Shown: positions 1-6,557 of the stretch, one piece after another | Position numbering within the stretch: the stretch's first letter is position 1 | Layout: every line of letters begins with the position of its first letter | From: Leyella stercorea | Lineage (GTDB): Bacteria > Bacteroidota > Bacteroidia > Bacteroidales > Bacteroidaceae | Direction: 5' to 3' | DNA: 7,883 nucleotides | NCBI RefSeq assembly: GCF_019052365.1 | Contig: NZ_JAHQUY010000094.1 | Coordinates: 1 to 7,883, forward strand | The notes under the pieces: model-generated | What the model saw: only the letters and a program-made list of their open reading frames with translations | Database searches by the model: none | Told to the model about the DNA's origin: nothing | Program-made: the position numbers and the translations under genes

Positions 1-1
1 A

Positions 2-229
2 CGGATTGAACGGATTCCTTCTGCTTGGGAGATTTAACAGCGGATTAAACGGATTTTGGAGGGTGCGTTAAATTAACAACGGATTGAACGGATTCCTTCT
101 ACTTGGGAGATTTAACAGCGGATTAAACGGATTGAACGGATTCCTTCTGCTTGGGAGATTTAACAGCGGATTAAACGGATTAAACGGATTCCTTCTGCTT
201 GGGAGATTTAACAGCGGATTAAGCGGATG
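2..229. repeat. Left half of 9-nt repeat array (CGGATT orientation)
   Basis: Thirteen exact CGGATT hexamers start at 2, 11, 41, 50, 80, 89, 119, 128, 137, 167, 176, 185 and 215, with a CGGATG variant at 224. They occur in pairs or triplets phased 9 nt apart (CGGATTAAA or CGGATTGAA). The groups are always 30 nt apart, leaving a 24-nt spacer each time. Four of the five spacers are nearly the same sequence (from 17, 95, 143 and 191, beginning CCTTCTGCTTGGGAG). The spacer at 56-79 is unrelated in sequence but has the same length. Stops interrupt the frames and there is no start context, so I do not read it as coding. No gene is seen here. Function unknown. Confidence 0.9.
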
Positions 230-523
230 TTATTAACCGTAGCGGAGGTCTCCGGCCTCCGCAGCACCAAGTCAGACTGTAATGATTAGTACAGCAGATT
301 GCTGCGGAGGCCGGAGACCTCCGCTACGGATGGCTGCGCACCCAAATCCGTTTAATCCGTTATTCTGCACACCCATCGAATCCGTTAAATCCGTTAAATC
401 CGTTGTTTAAAAAAGTATCAGCAGTAAATCCGTTTAATCCGATTATTTACGCATCCATCGAATCCGTTTAATCCGTTCAATCCGTTGTTAATTTAACGCA
501 CCCTCCAAAATCCGTTTAATCCG
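41..523. repeat. 54-nt perfect inverted copies flanking the central palindrome
   Basis: Positions 41-94 match the reverse complement of 470-523 over all 54 nt, including the spacer with GGAGGGTGCG that is unique on the left. The pair is centred at 282 and the 30-bp palindrome at 283, so both share one axis. The intervals between the two matching blocks (95-236 and 330-469; 142 and 140 nt) have almost equal length but mostly differ in sequence apart from the 9-nt units. This suggests inverted duplication followed by divergence or replacement. Confidence 0.88.
237..329. repeat. Perfect 30-bp inverted repeat at the centre of the array
   Basis: Arm 237-266 is the exact reverse complement of arm 300-329, with a 33-nt centre. 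The centre has its own 5-bp stem (CTGTA 277-281, TACAG 290-294). Each arm also folds on itself: GCGGAGG 242-248 with CCTCCGC 256-262, and GCGGAGG 304-310 with CCTCCGC 318-324, each around a 7-nt loop. The structure could therefore form one long hairpin or two small ones. The layout resembles paired REP/BIME-type palindromes, which is an inference. No U-tract follows either side, so it is not a standard terminator. Confidence 0.93.
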
Positions 524-617
524 TTAAATCCGTTTTAATTTAACGCACCCTCCAAAATCCGTTTAATCCGTTTAATCCGTTGTTAATTTTGCGCACCCAT
601 CGAATTCGTTTAATCCG
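345..617. repeat. Right half of 9-nt repeat array (AATCCG orientation)
   Basis: Seventeen exact AATCCG hexamers, the reverse complement of the left-half unit, start at 345, 354, 379, 388, 397, 427, 436, 461, 470, 479, 509, 518, 527, 556, 565, 574 and 612. A mutated AATTCG lies at 603. Within groups the step is 9 nt; between groups it is 25, 29 or 30 nt, looser than the left half. Two spacers share the block ACGCACCCTCC (496-506 and 543-553). Another recurring spacer motif is CACCCATCGAA or a variant. No coding frame is supported here. Confidence 0.88.
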
Positions 618-645
618 TTGTTAAAATAACGCTCAAAGCAGATAT

Positions 646-801
646 TGGCTGCCTTCAAGGGGGTGCACTTGTCTCCGCTCGGCTTTGCCGCTTGCCAGAG
701 CAAGAAGTGCACCTACCAAGCAAGCAATGCACTGACCAAGCAAATGAATGCCATCTGCTTTGTTGGTGCAGCTGAGACAGCTGCACCCCCTGGAGGTTAG
801 T
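646..801. repeat. Hairpin cassette, copy A
   Basis: First of two direct copies whose starts lie 167 bp apart. It opens with TGGCTGCCTTCAAGGGGG (646-663) and closes with CTGCACCCCCTGGAGGTTAG (781-800). Outer arms TTCAAGGGGGTGCA (654-667) and TGCACCCCCTGGAG (782-795) are imperfect inverted repeats. Inside are GGTGCACTT (662-670) with AAGTGCACC (705-713), split by a 34-nt insert absent from copy B. Next come two 20-bp tandem units (708-727, 728-747). Last is a 10-bp stem, GGTGCAGCTG 765-774 with CAGCTGCACC 778-787, around a 3-nt loop. Short frames crossing it look like shadows of the repeats. Confidence 0.87.
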
Positions 802-812
802 TGCGGTTTCGG

Positions 813-959
813 TGGCTGCCTTCAAGGGGGTGCACTTGTCTCAAGTGCACCAACCAAGCAAGCAATGCACCAACCAAGCAAGCAGTGCACCAACCAAGCA
901 AACCAATGCCATCTGCTTTGTTGGTGCAGCTGAGACAGCTGCACCCCCTGGAAGTTAGT
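813..959. repeat. Hairpin cassette, copy B
   Basis: Second direct copy. Its outer arms, TTCAAGGGGGTGCA (821-834) and TGCACCCCCTGGAA (940-953), match at 13 of 14 positions when inverted. The first inner stem is intact here: GGTGCACTTG 829-838 pairs with CAAGTGCACC 842-851 around TCT. Three 20-bp tandem units TGCACCAACCAAGCAAGCAA or variants start at 846, 866 and 886, against two in copy A. The single segment TGCTTTGTTGGTGCA (914-928) is complementary at 14 of 15 positions to the unit core, so each unit could pair with it. The final stem is 923-932 with 936-945. The cassette ends just downstream of the terminator of the leftward operon. Confidence 0.88.
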
Positions 960-980
960 AGCCCCCACCCTCTTACGAAC

Positions 981-1043
981 AAAAAAAAGGCTGAAAGCCC
1001 CGTATCGCCCCACACAAAGTGGTGCAATACAGAGCTTTCAACC
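981..1043 (-). terminator. Strong intrinsic terminator of the leftward operon
   Basis: On the minus strand, 1043-1019 pairs with 1013-989 over 25 positions with one A·G mismatch and a 5-nt loop (1018-1014). Eight U residues follow (988-981). Four of the pairs are G·U and would be A·C mismatches on the plus strand, so the structure is specific to leftward RNA. It begins 78 nt after the stop of the last TPR gene, as expected for the end of the gyrA-TPR-TPR transcript. Confidence 0.93.
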
Positions 1044-1066
1044 CATATAAAACGGTCGTCTCGTAT

Positions 1067-1083
1067 AAAGCGGTTATCGCTTT
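1067..1083. other. Small hairpin in the 3' untranslated stretch
   Basis: AAAGCG (1067-1072) and CGCTTT (1078-1083) form a 6-bp stem around a 5-nt loop, followed on the plus strand by two more T (five T in a row in all). It lies between the TPR stop codon and the strong terminator. It could be a weak rightward terminator, but no rightward gene precedes it, so it may have no role. Confidence 0.35.
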
Positions 1084-1121
1084 TTCAAAACAAACCCTAT
1101 CACTTGTTTTCTATCCTGCCA

Positions 1122-2327
1122 CTATCGCTTCTGCTTCATTATCGCGTCAATCTCCACAAACTCCTTGCCCATATTCAGGTTGAGGTAGATAGTGTAGAGC
1201 GGCATAGCCCACAGGTCGGAGCGTGCGTGCGCGAGCTGGCGATAAGGCTGCATATACTTAAGCGATTTGCGGTAGAGCGCAAGCATCTCTGCGCGCTCGG
1301 CACGAGTATGCTTCGGCGCATTGTCTATCTTCACCGCCTGATTGAAATAAGCCAGACCGGCGTTGAGATAAGCGTTGGCAGCGGCGGCGTCGGCAGCTAT
1401 GACCGAGTCGCACACCTGCACGCACTCGTCGTAGCGCTTCATGGTAAGCAGCACGGCGCTCTTAGCCTCCATAGCCACCGTGCTCTTGGCGTTCTTGGCG
1501 AGCGAACGGTTGCAGACGTCGAGCGCCTGGGCGGTGTCGCCTCGCTGGAAGCGGTAGTCGAACAGATGGGGGAAGAAGTAGCCCGACGCAGGGTCGTGGG
1601 AGAAACCTTTCTCCAACGTAGCCAGGTAGCCGACCGAGTCGGCAAGTGCGCGGTAGGTCTCAGCCTCGTACTCGAGCGTGAGCGGCAGACGCACTGTGTC
1701 GGTCTCAGCCAGCTGCTTGTAGCGCAGAGTGGCTGCGGCGTCGTTGGCACGGTAGCCGCTGTAGAGGGCGTAGAACGCCGCCGAGGGCAGGCGCTTGTCG
1801 CGAGAGGCGTACTGCTGAGTCTCGAAGAGCGGCTGCGAGGCGCAGTCGATGTACGCCGCGAAGAGCTTGAACGCGCGCGGATAGTCCTGCTTGTTGAGGA
1901 AGTAGGAACCGCCGGTATAGAGGTTCTTGCGATAGGCGTCGAGATAGTCGGCGTGCTTGCGTCGATACTTCAGCTTTATGCGCCCATCCTTATCGGGCAT
2001 GGCGTCAACAGAATCGAGCGCTTCGAGCACACCGAACATACGGTAGGCGGCATCGAAGAGTTTTGCGGTGTCGGTAGACTGCTTGAGATACATCTTCTCG
2101 TTGACGTCCTCGTACTGCTTCTTCACAGCGTCGAACAGCACAAGCCATATCTTCTCGTTCTGCCGGTGGGCAGAGTCGGCAAGCAACTTGCGCATCGAGG
2201 CTTCTGCCTCAACCGCATTGCCCGCCTTGATAGCAGATTTGGCTTGCGAGATTTCCTTCTTCTGCGCAAAGGCAGGAGCGAGGGCGATGAACGCAAACAG
2301 CGACACCAGGAATAGTTTTCTGAACAT
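1122..2327 (-). CDS. Exported tetratricopeptide-repeat protein (401 aa)
   Basis: No specific function is recognised. The N-terminus is a clear Sec signal peptide: MFRK, a hydrophobic core LFLVSLFAFIALAP, then AFA|Q with likely cleavage after Ala21. There is no lipobox Cys, so the protein is probably periplasmic or surface-exposed. I chose ATG 2327 over the upstream ATG at 2387 because the longer frame adds 20 residues ahead of the signal peptide and would begin inside an RNA hairpin. The rest is helical, with degenerate TPR-like units around residues 252-281, 286-314 and 317-334 (for example DTAQALDVCNRSLAKN). It resembles the upstream 391-aa protein: FKLFAAYIDCASQPLF here against YKYFAAYVDSYTAPLF there, and a basic KYRRKHADYL segment against KFRKKNANRI. 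The two look like a diverged tandem duplication. It is last in the unit, 101 nt after the previous gene. A protein-interaction or scaffold role is inferred from the TPR fold only. Confidence 0.86.
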   Translation of the reverse strand: MFRKLFLVSLFAFIALAPAFAQKKEISQAKSAIKAGNAVEAEASMRKLLADSAHRQNEKIWLVLFDAVKKQYEDVNEKMYLKQSTDTAKLFDAAYRMFGVLEALDSVDAMPDKDGRIKLKYRRKHADYLDAYRKNLYTGGSYFLNKQDYPRAFKLFAAYIDCASQPLFETQQYASRDKRLPSAAFYALYSGYRANDAAATLRYKQLAETDTVRLPLTLEYEAETYRALADSVGYLATLEKGFSHDPASGYFFPHLFDYRFQRGDTAQALDVCNRSLAKNAKSTVAMEAKSAVLLTMKRYDECVQVCDSVIAADAAAANAYLNAGLAYFNQAVKIDNAPKHTRAERAEMLALYRKSLKYMQPYRQLAHARSDLWAMPLYTIYLNLNMGKEFVEIDAIMKQKR

Positions 2328-2347
2328 TTTATCCCGATTACAATCCA

Positions 2348-2391
2348 CGGCATGCCCCACCTTATTATATATATATAGGCAGGACATGCCG
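2348..2391 (-). promoter_or_regulatory. RNA hairpin between the two TPR genes
   Basis: On leftward RNA, 2391-2378 (CGGCATGTCCTGCC) pairs with 2361-2348 (GGTGGGGCATGCCG) at all 14 positions, three of them G·U, around a 16-nt A/T-only loop (2377-2362). On the plus strand the three wobbles become A·C mismatches, so the fold suits transcript from the operon direction. No U-tract follows, so it is not a typical terminator. It ends 20 nt before the ATG of the 401-aa gene. It may be a processing or stability element, or a control on translation of the second TPR gene; the role is inferred. Confidence 0.72.
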
Positions 2392-2428
2392 CATGAGTTA
2401 ATTAATAAAAATAGAAGCTAACGGCAGA

Positions 2429-3604
2429 TTACTTGCCACCGTTCAGACGCTCCAAGTTGTAGTTGGTGTTGTCGAGCATGTACGACCAGCTTGCACGCTG
2501 CTGGTTGGGGTCGATGTCGCGTGCCTTCTCGAAGCACTCCTTAGCCTTCTCGAACAGACCCTTCATCGCTGCAACGTCCTGCTGCGCAGCAGCCTTGTTG
2601 TTGTAGCAGAAGCCGAGGAAGGTGAGAGCCAGAGCGTCGTCCTTAGCTGCGGTAGCCTTCTGCAGAGTAGCGATAGCCTCGTCCCACTTGCTTGCGTTCA
2701 TGAGAGCCTGACCCTTCACGAGGTTAGCCATGAAGTCGTTGGGGTTGGCAGCGAGACGCTCAGCGAGGATAGCATCCTGCTTGTCCTGCATGCCGAGAGC
2801 GCCGTAGAGCGGAGCGAGCACAGAGAAGATGTTCTCGTTAGCCTTGTCCTTGAGGTAGAGAGCCTCTACGTCCTTGAGGCAGCGCAGAGAGTCTTCCTTG
2901 GTCTTCATAGCCTGCTGCATGAAAGCCACCTTAACGCCGAGAGCCTCCTTGTAAGAAGCAGTGTCGTTGAGGGCAACGTCACAATACTGGTTAGCCTTGT
3001 CCATATCCTTCATCTGGTAAGCCAGACGAGCTGCGATGAGGGCTACGCTGCCGAGATACTCGTCGCGTGCGCCCTTGTCAACGTCGGCGAAGAGCGGAGC
3101 TGTGTAGCTGTCTACATAAGCTGCGAAATACTTGTAAGCTACGGTCTGGTCGTCGCCCTGCAAGCCGTCCTGACCAGCGATAACGAACTGGATGCGGTTA
3201 GGCCAGATGCGGTTAGCGTTCTTCTTGCGGAACTTAGGAGCCACCTTGCCCTTAGCGTTGGGGAGCTGGTCGTACTTGTCGCACTCGAGAGCGTTGTTAA
3301 GACCGTTGAGAAGAGCGTCGTACATGCCCTGCTTGTCGTAGGTCTTGTTGCTCTTCTGACCCATCTGCTCGAGAGTCTGAGCCTCTACAGCTACGGCGTT
3401 CTCCTTGTTGAACTTGTCGAAAGAGAGGTCGACGAGCTTGTTGTAGCCCTTAGCCTTGTCTTCGTCGTTGAGCGAAGAGAGGCAAGAGTTGAGACCGCTC
3501 TGTGCCTCAGCATAATCCTTTGCCTTAAGAACAGACTTGATGTCCTGAGCAAATGCAGATGTGGCAGTTACTGCCAGCAATGCTGCTACGAATAATTTTT
3601 TCAT
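2429..3604 (-). CDS. Exported tetratricopeptide-repeat protein (391 aa)
   Basis: No specific function is recognised. MKKLFVAALLAVTATSAFA|Q is a textbook Sec signal peptide with likely cleavage after Ala19 and no lipobox, so a periplasmic or surface location is expected. The mature part is rich in Ala, Lys and Asp/Glu and is mostly helical. The best TPR units lie near residues 290-320 (ANLVKGQALMNASKWDEAIA) and 324-366 (ALTFLGFCYNN, then FEKAKECFEKARDIDPN); weaker ones are near 155-215. The start lies 20 nt after the gyrA stop with no terminator or recognisable promoter in the gap, so cotranscription with gyrA is likely. Codon choice looks strongly biased (Lys mostly AAG), which may mean high expression, though I did not count it. 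The paralogue follows downstream. TPRs usually mediate protein-protein contacts; the partner cannot be read from the sequence. Confidence 0.88.
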   Translation of the reverse strand: MKKLFVAALLAVTATSAFAQDIKSVLKAKDYAEAQSGLNSCLSSLNDEDKAKGYNKLVDLSFDKFNKENAVAVEAQTLEQMGQKSNKTYDKQGMYDALLNGLNNALECDKYDQLPNAKGKVAPKFRKKNANRIWPNRIQFVIAGQDGLQGDDQTVAYKYFAAYVDSYTAPLFADVDKGARDEYLGSVALIAARLAYQMKDMDKANQYCDVALNDTASYKEALGVKVAFMQQAMKTKEDSLRCLKDVEALYLKDKANENIFSVLAPLYGALGMQDKQDAILAERLAANPNDFMANLVKGQALMNASKWDEAIATLQKATAAKDDALALTFLGFCYNNKAAAQQDVAAMKGLFEKAKECFEKARDIDPNQQRASWSYMLDNTNYNLERLNGGK

Positions 3605-3624
3605 AACTTTGTTTGGTTTAATTG

Positions 3625-6195
3625 TTATTCTGTTTCTGTTGTTTGAGTCTCGGTCTGCGGAGCCTCTGTTGCCTGAACATCGGTAGCAGGGGTTGCGTTT
3701 TCGTCGTCCTTGTCGCCGCTCACTTCAGCCTCCTTCTCAGTGCTCATCACCTTGCATACGCTTGCGATGACGTCGTTCTTCTTAGAGAGATTGATGAGGC
3801 GCACGCCCTGTGTGGCGCGACCCATTACGCGACACTCCGAAACGGCAAGGCGGATAGCGATACCGCTCTTGTTGATGATCATGAGGTCGTTGTCGTCGGT
3901 GACGTTCTTGATAGCCACGAGGCGACCGGTCTTCTCGGTGATAGAGAATGTCTTCACGCCCTTGCCGCCACGGTTGGTCTTGCGGTAGTCTTCTACCTGC
4001 GAGCGCTTGCCGTAGCCGTTCTCAGACACAACCATCACGGTCTCGGTCTCGGCGTTGTTCACGACAATCATGCCCACAACCTGGTCGTCGCCGTCGTCGA
4101 GCTTCATGCCGCGCACACCGGTAGACACACGACCCATGGTGCGGATAGAGTCTTCGTCGAAGCGTACGGCGCGTCCGTTGCGGTTGGCGAGGATAATCTC
4201 GTTCTTGCCGTTGGTGAGGCGCACGTCTACCACCTCGTCGCCCTCAACGATGTTGATGGCGTTGACACCGTTGGTGCGCGGACGCGAGTAAGCCTCGAGG
4301 CTTGTCTTCTTGACGGTACCGTTCTTCGTAGCGAACACTACGTAGTGCGACTTCACGAACTCCTCGTCGTTCAAGCCGCGCAGACGCAGCAATGCGTTGA
4401 CAGAGTCGTCGGGCTCGATGTTGAGCATGTTCTGGATGGCGCGACCCTTGAAGTTCTTGTCGCCCTCGGGTATCTCGTAGCACTTGAGCCAGTAGCAGCG
4501 GCCCTTGCGTGTGAAGAACAGCATGGTCTGGTGCATCGTAGCCGGGTAGATATACTCGGTGAAGTCCTGCTCGCGTGTGCGTGCTCCCTTCGAACCTACG
4601 CCGCCGCGCGACTGCTCGCGGAACTCGCTGAGCGGTGTGCGCTTGATGTAACCCATGTGCGACACGGTGATGACAACCGGGTCGTTCGGGTAGAAGTCTT
4701 CGGCGTTGAACTCGTGCTCGTACGGCTTTATCTCCGTGCGGCGCTCGTCGCCATACTTCTCCTTCACCTCCTGCAGGTCGTCCTTCATCACCTTCTTGCA
4801 AAGCTCAGGGTCGCTGAGAATCTGCTCGAAGTAGGCAATCTGACGCTCCAGCTCCTCGAACTCGGCGTGCAACTGGTCGATGCGCAGGCCGGTGAGCTGA
4901 GAGAGGCGCATGTCGACGATGGCTTTCGACTGCAGCTCGTCGAGGTCGAAGCGCTTCTCGAGGTTGCGCTGAGCGTCGGACGGAGTCTTAGAAGCACGGA
5001 TGATGCGTACTACCTCGTCGATGTTGTCGCAGGCGATAATCAAGCCTTCGAGGATATGGGCACGCTCCTGAGCCTTCTTGAGGTCGTACTTTGTGCGGCG
5101 TATGGTGACGTCGTGACGGTGCTCTACGAAATACTTAACGCACTCCTTAAGCGTGAGCAGACGCGGGCGACCATTGACAAGCGCAATGCTGTTGACAGAG
5201 AATGACGACTGCATGGCTGTCATCTTGTAGAGCTTGTTGAGGATGACGTTGGCGTTGGCGTCGCGCTTCACGTCGACAACGATACGCATTCCCTGGCGGC
5301 CCGATTCGTCGTTGACGTTAGAGATGCCGGTTATCTTGCCCTCCTTAACGAGGTCGGCGATGCCGGCAACGAGGTCGGCCTTGTTGACACCGTAAGGAAT
5401 CTCGGTAACAACAATCTTGTCGTGGGTATCGCCGCTCTCGATCTCAGACTTTGCACGCATGACGATGCGTCCGCGGCCCGTCTCGTAAGCCTGGCGCACG
5501 CCCTGCAAGCCATATATGTACGCACCCGTAGGGAAGTCGGGCGCCTGGATGTACTGCATGAGGCCGTCGGTGTCGATATCGGGGTTGTCGATGTATGCGC
5601 AGCAGCCGTCGATAACCTCGCAGAGGTTGTGGGTAGGCATGTTGGTAGCCATACCAACGGCGATACCGTTGCCACCGTTCACAAGAAGGTTAGGTATCTT
5701 TGTAGGCATAACCGACGGCTCGGTGAGCGTATCGTCGAAGTTGGGGTCCATGTCTACGGTGTCCTTCTCCAAGTCGTCCATGATGTGCTCGCCCATCTTC
5801 GAGAGGCGGCACTCGGTGTATCGCATGGCAGCAGGAGAGTCGCCGTCAACCGAACCGAAGTTACCCTGTCCGTCCACAAGCATGTAGCGCATGTTCCAGC
5901 TCTGTCCCATACGCACCAAAGCGCCGTAGACAGAAGAGTCGCCGTGCGGGTGGTACTTACCGAGCACCTCACCAACGACGCGCGCACACTTCTTGTAAGG
6001 ATTGCTGCTTGTGTTGCCGATGCCGAGCATACCGTAGAGGATGCGGCGGTGAACCGGCTTGAATCCGTCGCGAACATCAGGGAGGGCACGAGCCACAATC
6101 ACCGACATACTATAGTCGATGTACGACTTCTTCATCTCCTCCTCAATGTTGATTTTCTGGACTCTGTCCAGATCAATTGTTTGATTTTCGTCCAT
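3625..6195 (-). CDS. gyrA: DNA gyrase subunit A
   Basis: Subunit of the A2B2 type II topoisomerase that introduces negative supercoils; GyrA makes and reseals the double-strand break. At 856 aa it is of usual length. The winged-helix and tower region spans roughly residues 30-500. The catalytic tyrosine is Tyr126 in [10 protein letters not shown], preceded by Arg125 (E. coli Tyr122 and Arg121). The quinolone region reads [17 protein letters not shown]: Ser87 matches E. coli Ser83, while Gly91 sits where E. coli has Asp87. The C-terminal beta-pinwheel, about 505-815, has a diverged GyrA box QSRGGVG at 528-534 and a second box-like NRGGKG at 741-746. This QxRGGVG form rather than ParC-like architecture supports GyrA. 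An acidic, Thr/Glu-rich tail covers 818-856. The start [10 protein letters not shown] precedes the conserved [24 protein letters not shown] block; no Shine-Dalgarno is evident, as is common in Bacteroidota. It is the first gene of a probable three-gene unit, divergent from the terC-like gene. Confidence 0.98.
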   Translation of the reverse strand: MDENQTIDLDRVQKINIEEEMKKSYIDYSMSVIVARALPDVRDGFKPVHRRILYGMLGIGNTSSNPYKKCARVVGEVLGKYHPHGDSSVYGALVRMGQSWNMRYMLVDGQGNFGSVDGDSPAAMRYTECRLSKMGEHIMDDLEKDTVDMDPNFDDTLTEPSVMPTKIPNLLVNGGNGIAVGMATNMPTHNLCEVIDGCCAYIDNPDIDTDGLMQYIQAPDFPTGAYIYGLQGVRQAYETGRGRIVMRAKSEIESGDTHDKIVVTEIPYGVNKADLVAGIADLVKEGKITGISNVNDESGRQGMRIVVDVKRDANANVILNKLYKMTAMQSSFSVNSIALVNGRPRLLTLKECVKYFVEHRHDVTIRRTKYDLKKAQERAHILEGLIIACDNIDEVVRIIRASKTPSDAQRNLEKRFDLDELQSKAIVDMRLSQLTGLRIDQLHAEFEELERQIAYFEQILSDPELCKKVMKDDLQEVKEKYGDERRTEIKPYEHEFNAEDFYPNDPVVITVSHMGYIKRTPLSEFREQSRGGVGSKGARTREQDFTEYIYPATMHQTMLFFTRKGRCYWLKCYEIPEGDKNFKGRAIQNMLNIEPDDSVNALLRLRGLNDEEFVKSHYVVFATKNGTVKKTSLEAYSRPRTNGVNAINIVEGDEVVDVRLTNGKNEIILANRNGRAVRFDEDSIRTMGRVSTGVRGMKLDDGDDQVVGMIVVNNAETETVMVVSENGYGKRSQVEDYRKTNRGGKGVKTFSITEKTGRLVAIKNVTDDNDLMIINKSGIAIRLAVSECRVMGRATQGVRLINLSKKNDVIASVCKVMSTEKEAEVSGDKDDENATPATDVQATEAPQTETQTTETE

Positions 6196-6311
6196 TGATT
6201 ATTATAAAATGTATTTTTATTGCGTTTATGCGGGCGCTTCCTACAACGGAGAATCGCCTCAAATGCCCTTTATTTTCGCTGTAAGCGATTTTAGGGCCGT
6301 CTTCAAGGGTG

Positions 6312-6319
6312 TAAAATTA
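6312..6319 (-). promoter_or_regulatory. Possible gyrA promoter -7 element
   Basis: Minus strand TAATTTTA followed by CACCC is one base off the Bacteroidota TAnnTTTG element. It resembles the terC-like promoter, where TAACTTTG is also followed by CACCC after one base. It would give a leader of about 110 nt. No TTG lies at the expected distance upstream, so this is tentative. The leader also contains a 5-bp hairpin, TCGCT 6276-6280 with AGCGA 6284-6288. Confidence 0.35.
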
Positions 6320-6374
6320 CAAAAAATATTTGGATTAGCAGCGCTTAGAGGGCTTAAAAAACGCGTTTTAAGAG

Positions 6375-6472
6375 ATTTTATACACAACACCCTCACTATC
6401 TCACCACCTCACCATCTCACCACAACAACATCATTTCTCACCATCTCACCACCACAACACCTCACCACCTTT
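6375..6472. repeat. G-free, 8-nt repeat tract between gyrA and the terC-like gene
   Basis: No G occurs on the plus strand for 98 nt. Seven units of consensus CTCACCAY start at 6392, 6400, 6408, 6416, 6437, 6445 and 6461, the first four in perfect 8-nt phase. The minus strand is G/T-rich with many GG doublets. The tract sits between the candidate promoters of the two divergent genes. A plus-strand frame of 104 codons runs across it (6209-6523), but its sequence is low-complexity Thr/Pro/His and it overlaps the terC-like promoter, so I do not call it a gene. Confidence 0.85.
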
Positions 6473-6503
6473 GTTACAATTCGGTTAAAACCGCATTTAA
6501 ATG

Positions 6504-6534
6504 TTGTGTGTTCGGATTATTAGGTATAACTTTG
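6504..6534 (+). promoter_or_regulatory. Promoter of the terC-like gene (Bacteroidota type)
   Basis: TTG at 6504-6506 and TAACTTTG at 6527-6534 are separated by 20 nt, which fits the -33/-7 pattern of the primary sigma factor of Bacteroidota. Transcription would begin near 6541, giving a leader of under 20 nt before ATG 6558. That leaves no room for a yybP-ykoY manganese riboswitch, which precedes alx in E. coli. Confidence 0.8.
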
Positions 6535-6557
6535 CACCCGAACAAATAAAATAACAC

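Noticed and set aside
2..617. CRISPR array or origin iterons
   Set aside because: The repeat is only 6-9 nt (15 nt as a pair), spacers are themselves repeated, orientation flips midway and no cas or replication gene is present.
646..959. Integron attC sites
   Set aside because: The cassettes are hairpin-rich but I found no GTTRRRY/RYYYAAC core pair and no integrase in view.
748..1027. Several short frames across the hairpin cassettes
   Set aside because: They translate the 20-bp repeats in different frames on both strands; no start signals, no domains, and structure is better explained by inverted repeats.
801..2315. 504-codon open frame on the plus strand opposite the 401-aa TPR gene
   Set aside because: It is antisense to a gene with a clear signal peptide and TPR units, starts inside repeat cassettes and has no recognisable domain. 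Long antisense frames here follow from the codon bias of the real genes.
2328..2387. Upstream start (ATG 2387) for the second TPR gene, giving 421 aa
   Set aside because: The extra 20 residues precede an intact signal peptide and the codon lies inside the RNA hairpin; ATG 2327 fits better.
3622..5205. 527-codon plus-strand frame opposite gyrA
   Set aside because: Antisense to highly conserved gyrA and rich in Val/Leu/Ala/His as expected for a mirror frame; no independent start signal.
6209..6523. 104-codon plus-strand frame in the gyrA/terC-like intergenic region
   Set aside because: It runs through the G-free CTCACCAY repeat, overlaps the terC-like promoter and has low-complexity sequence.
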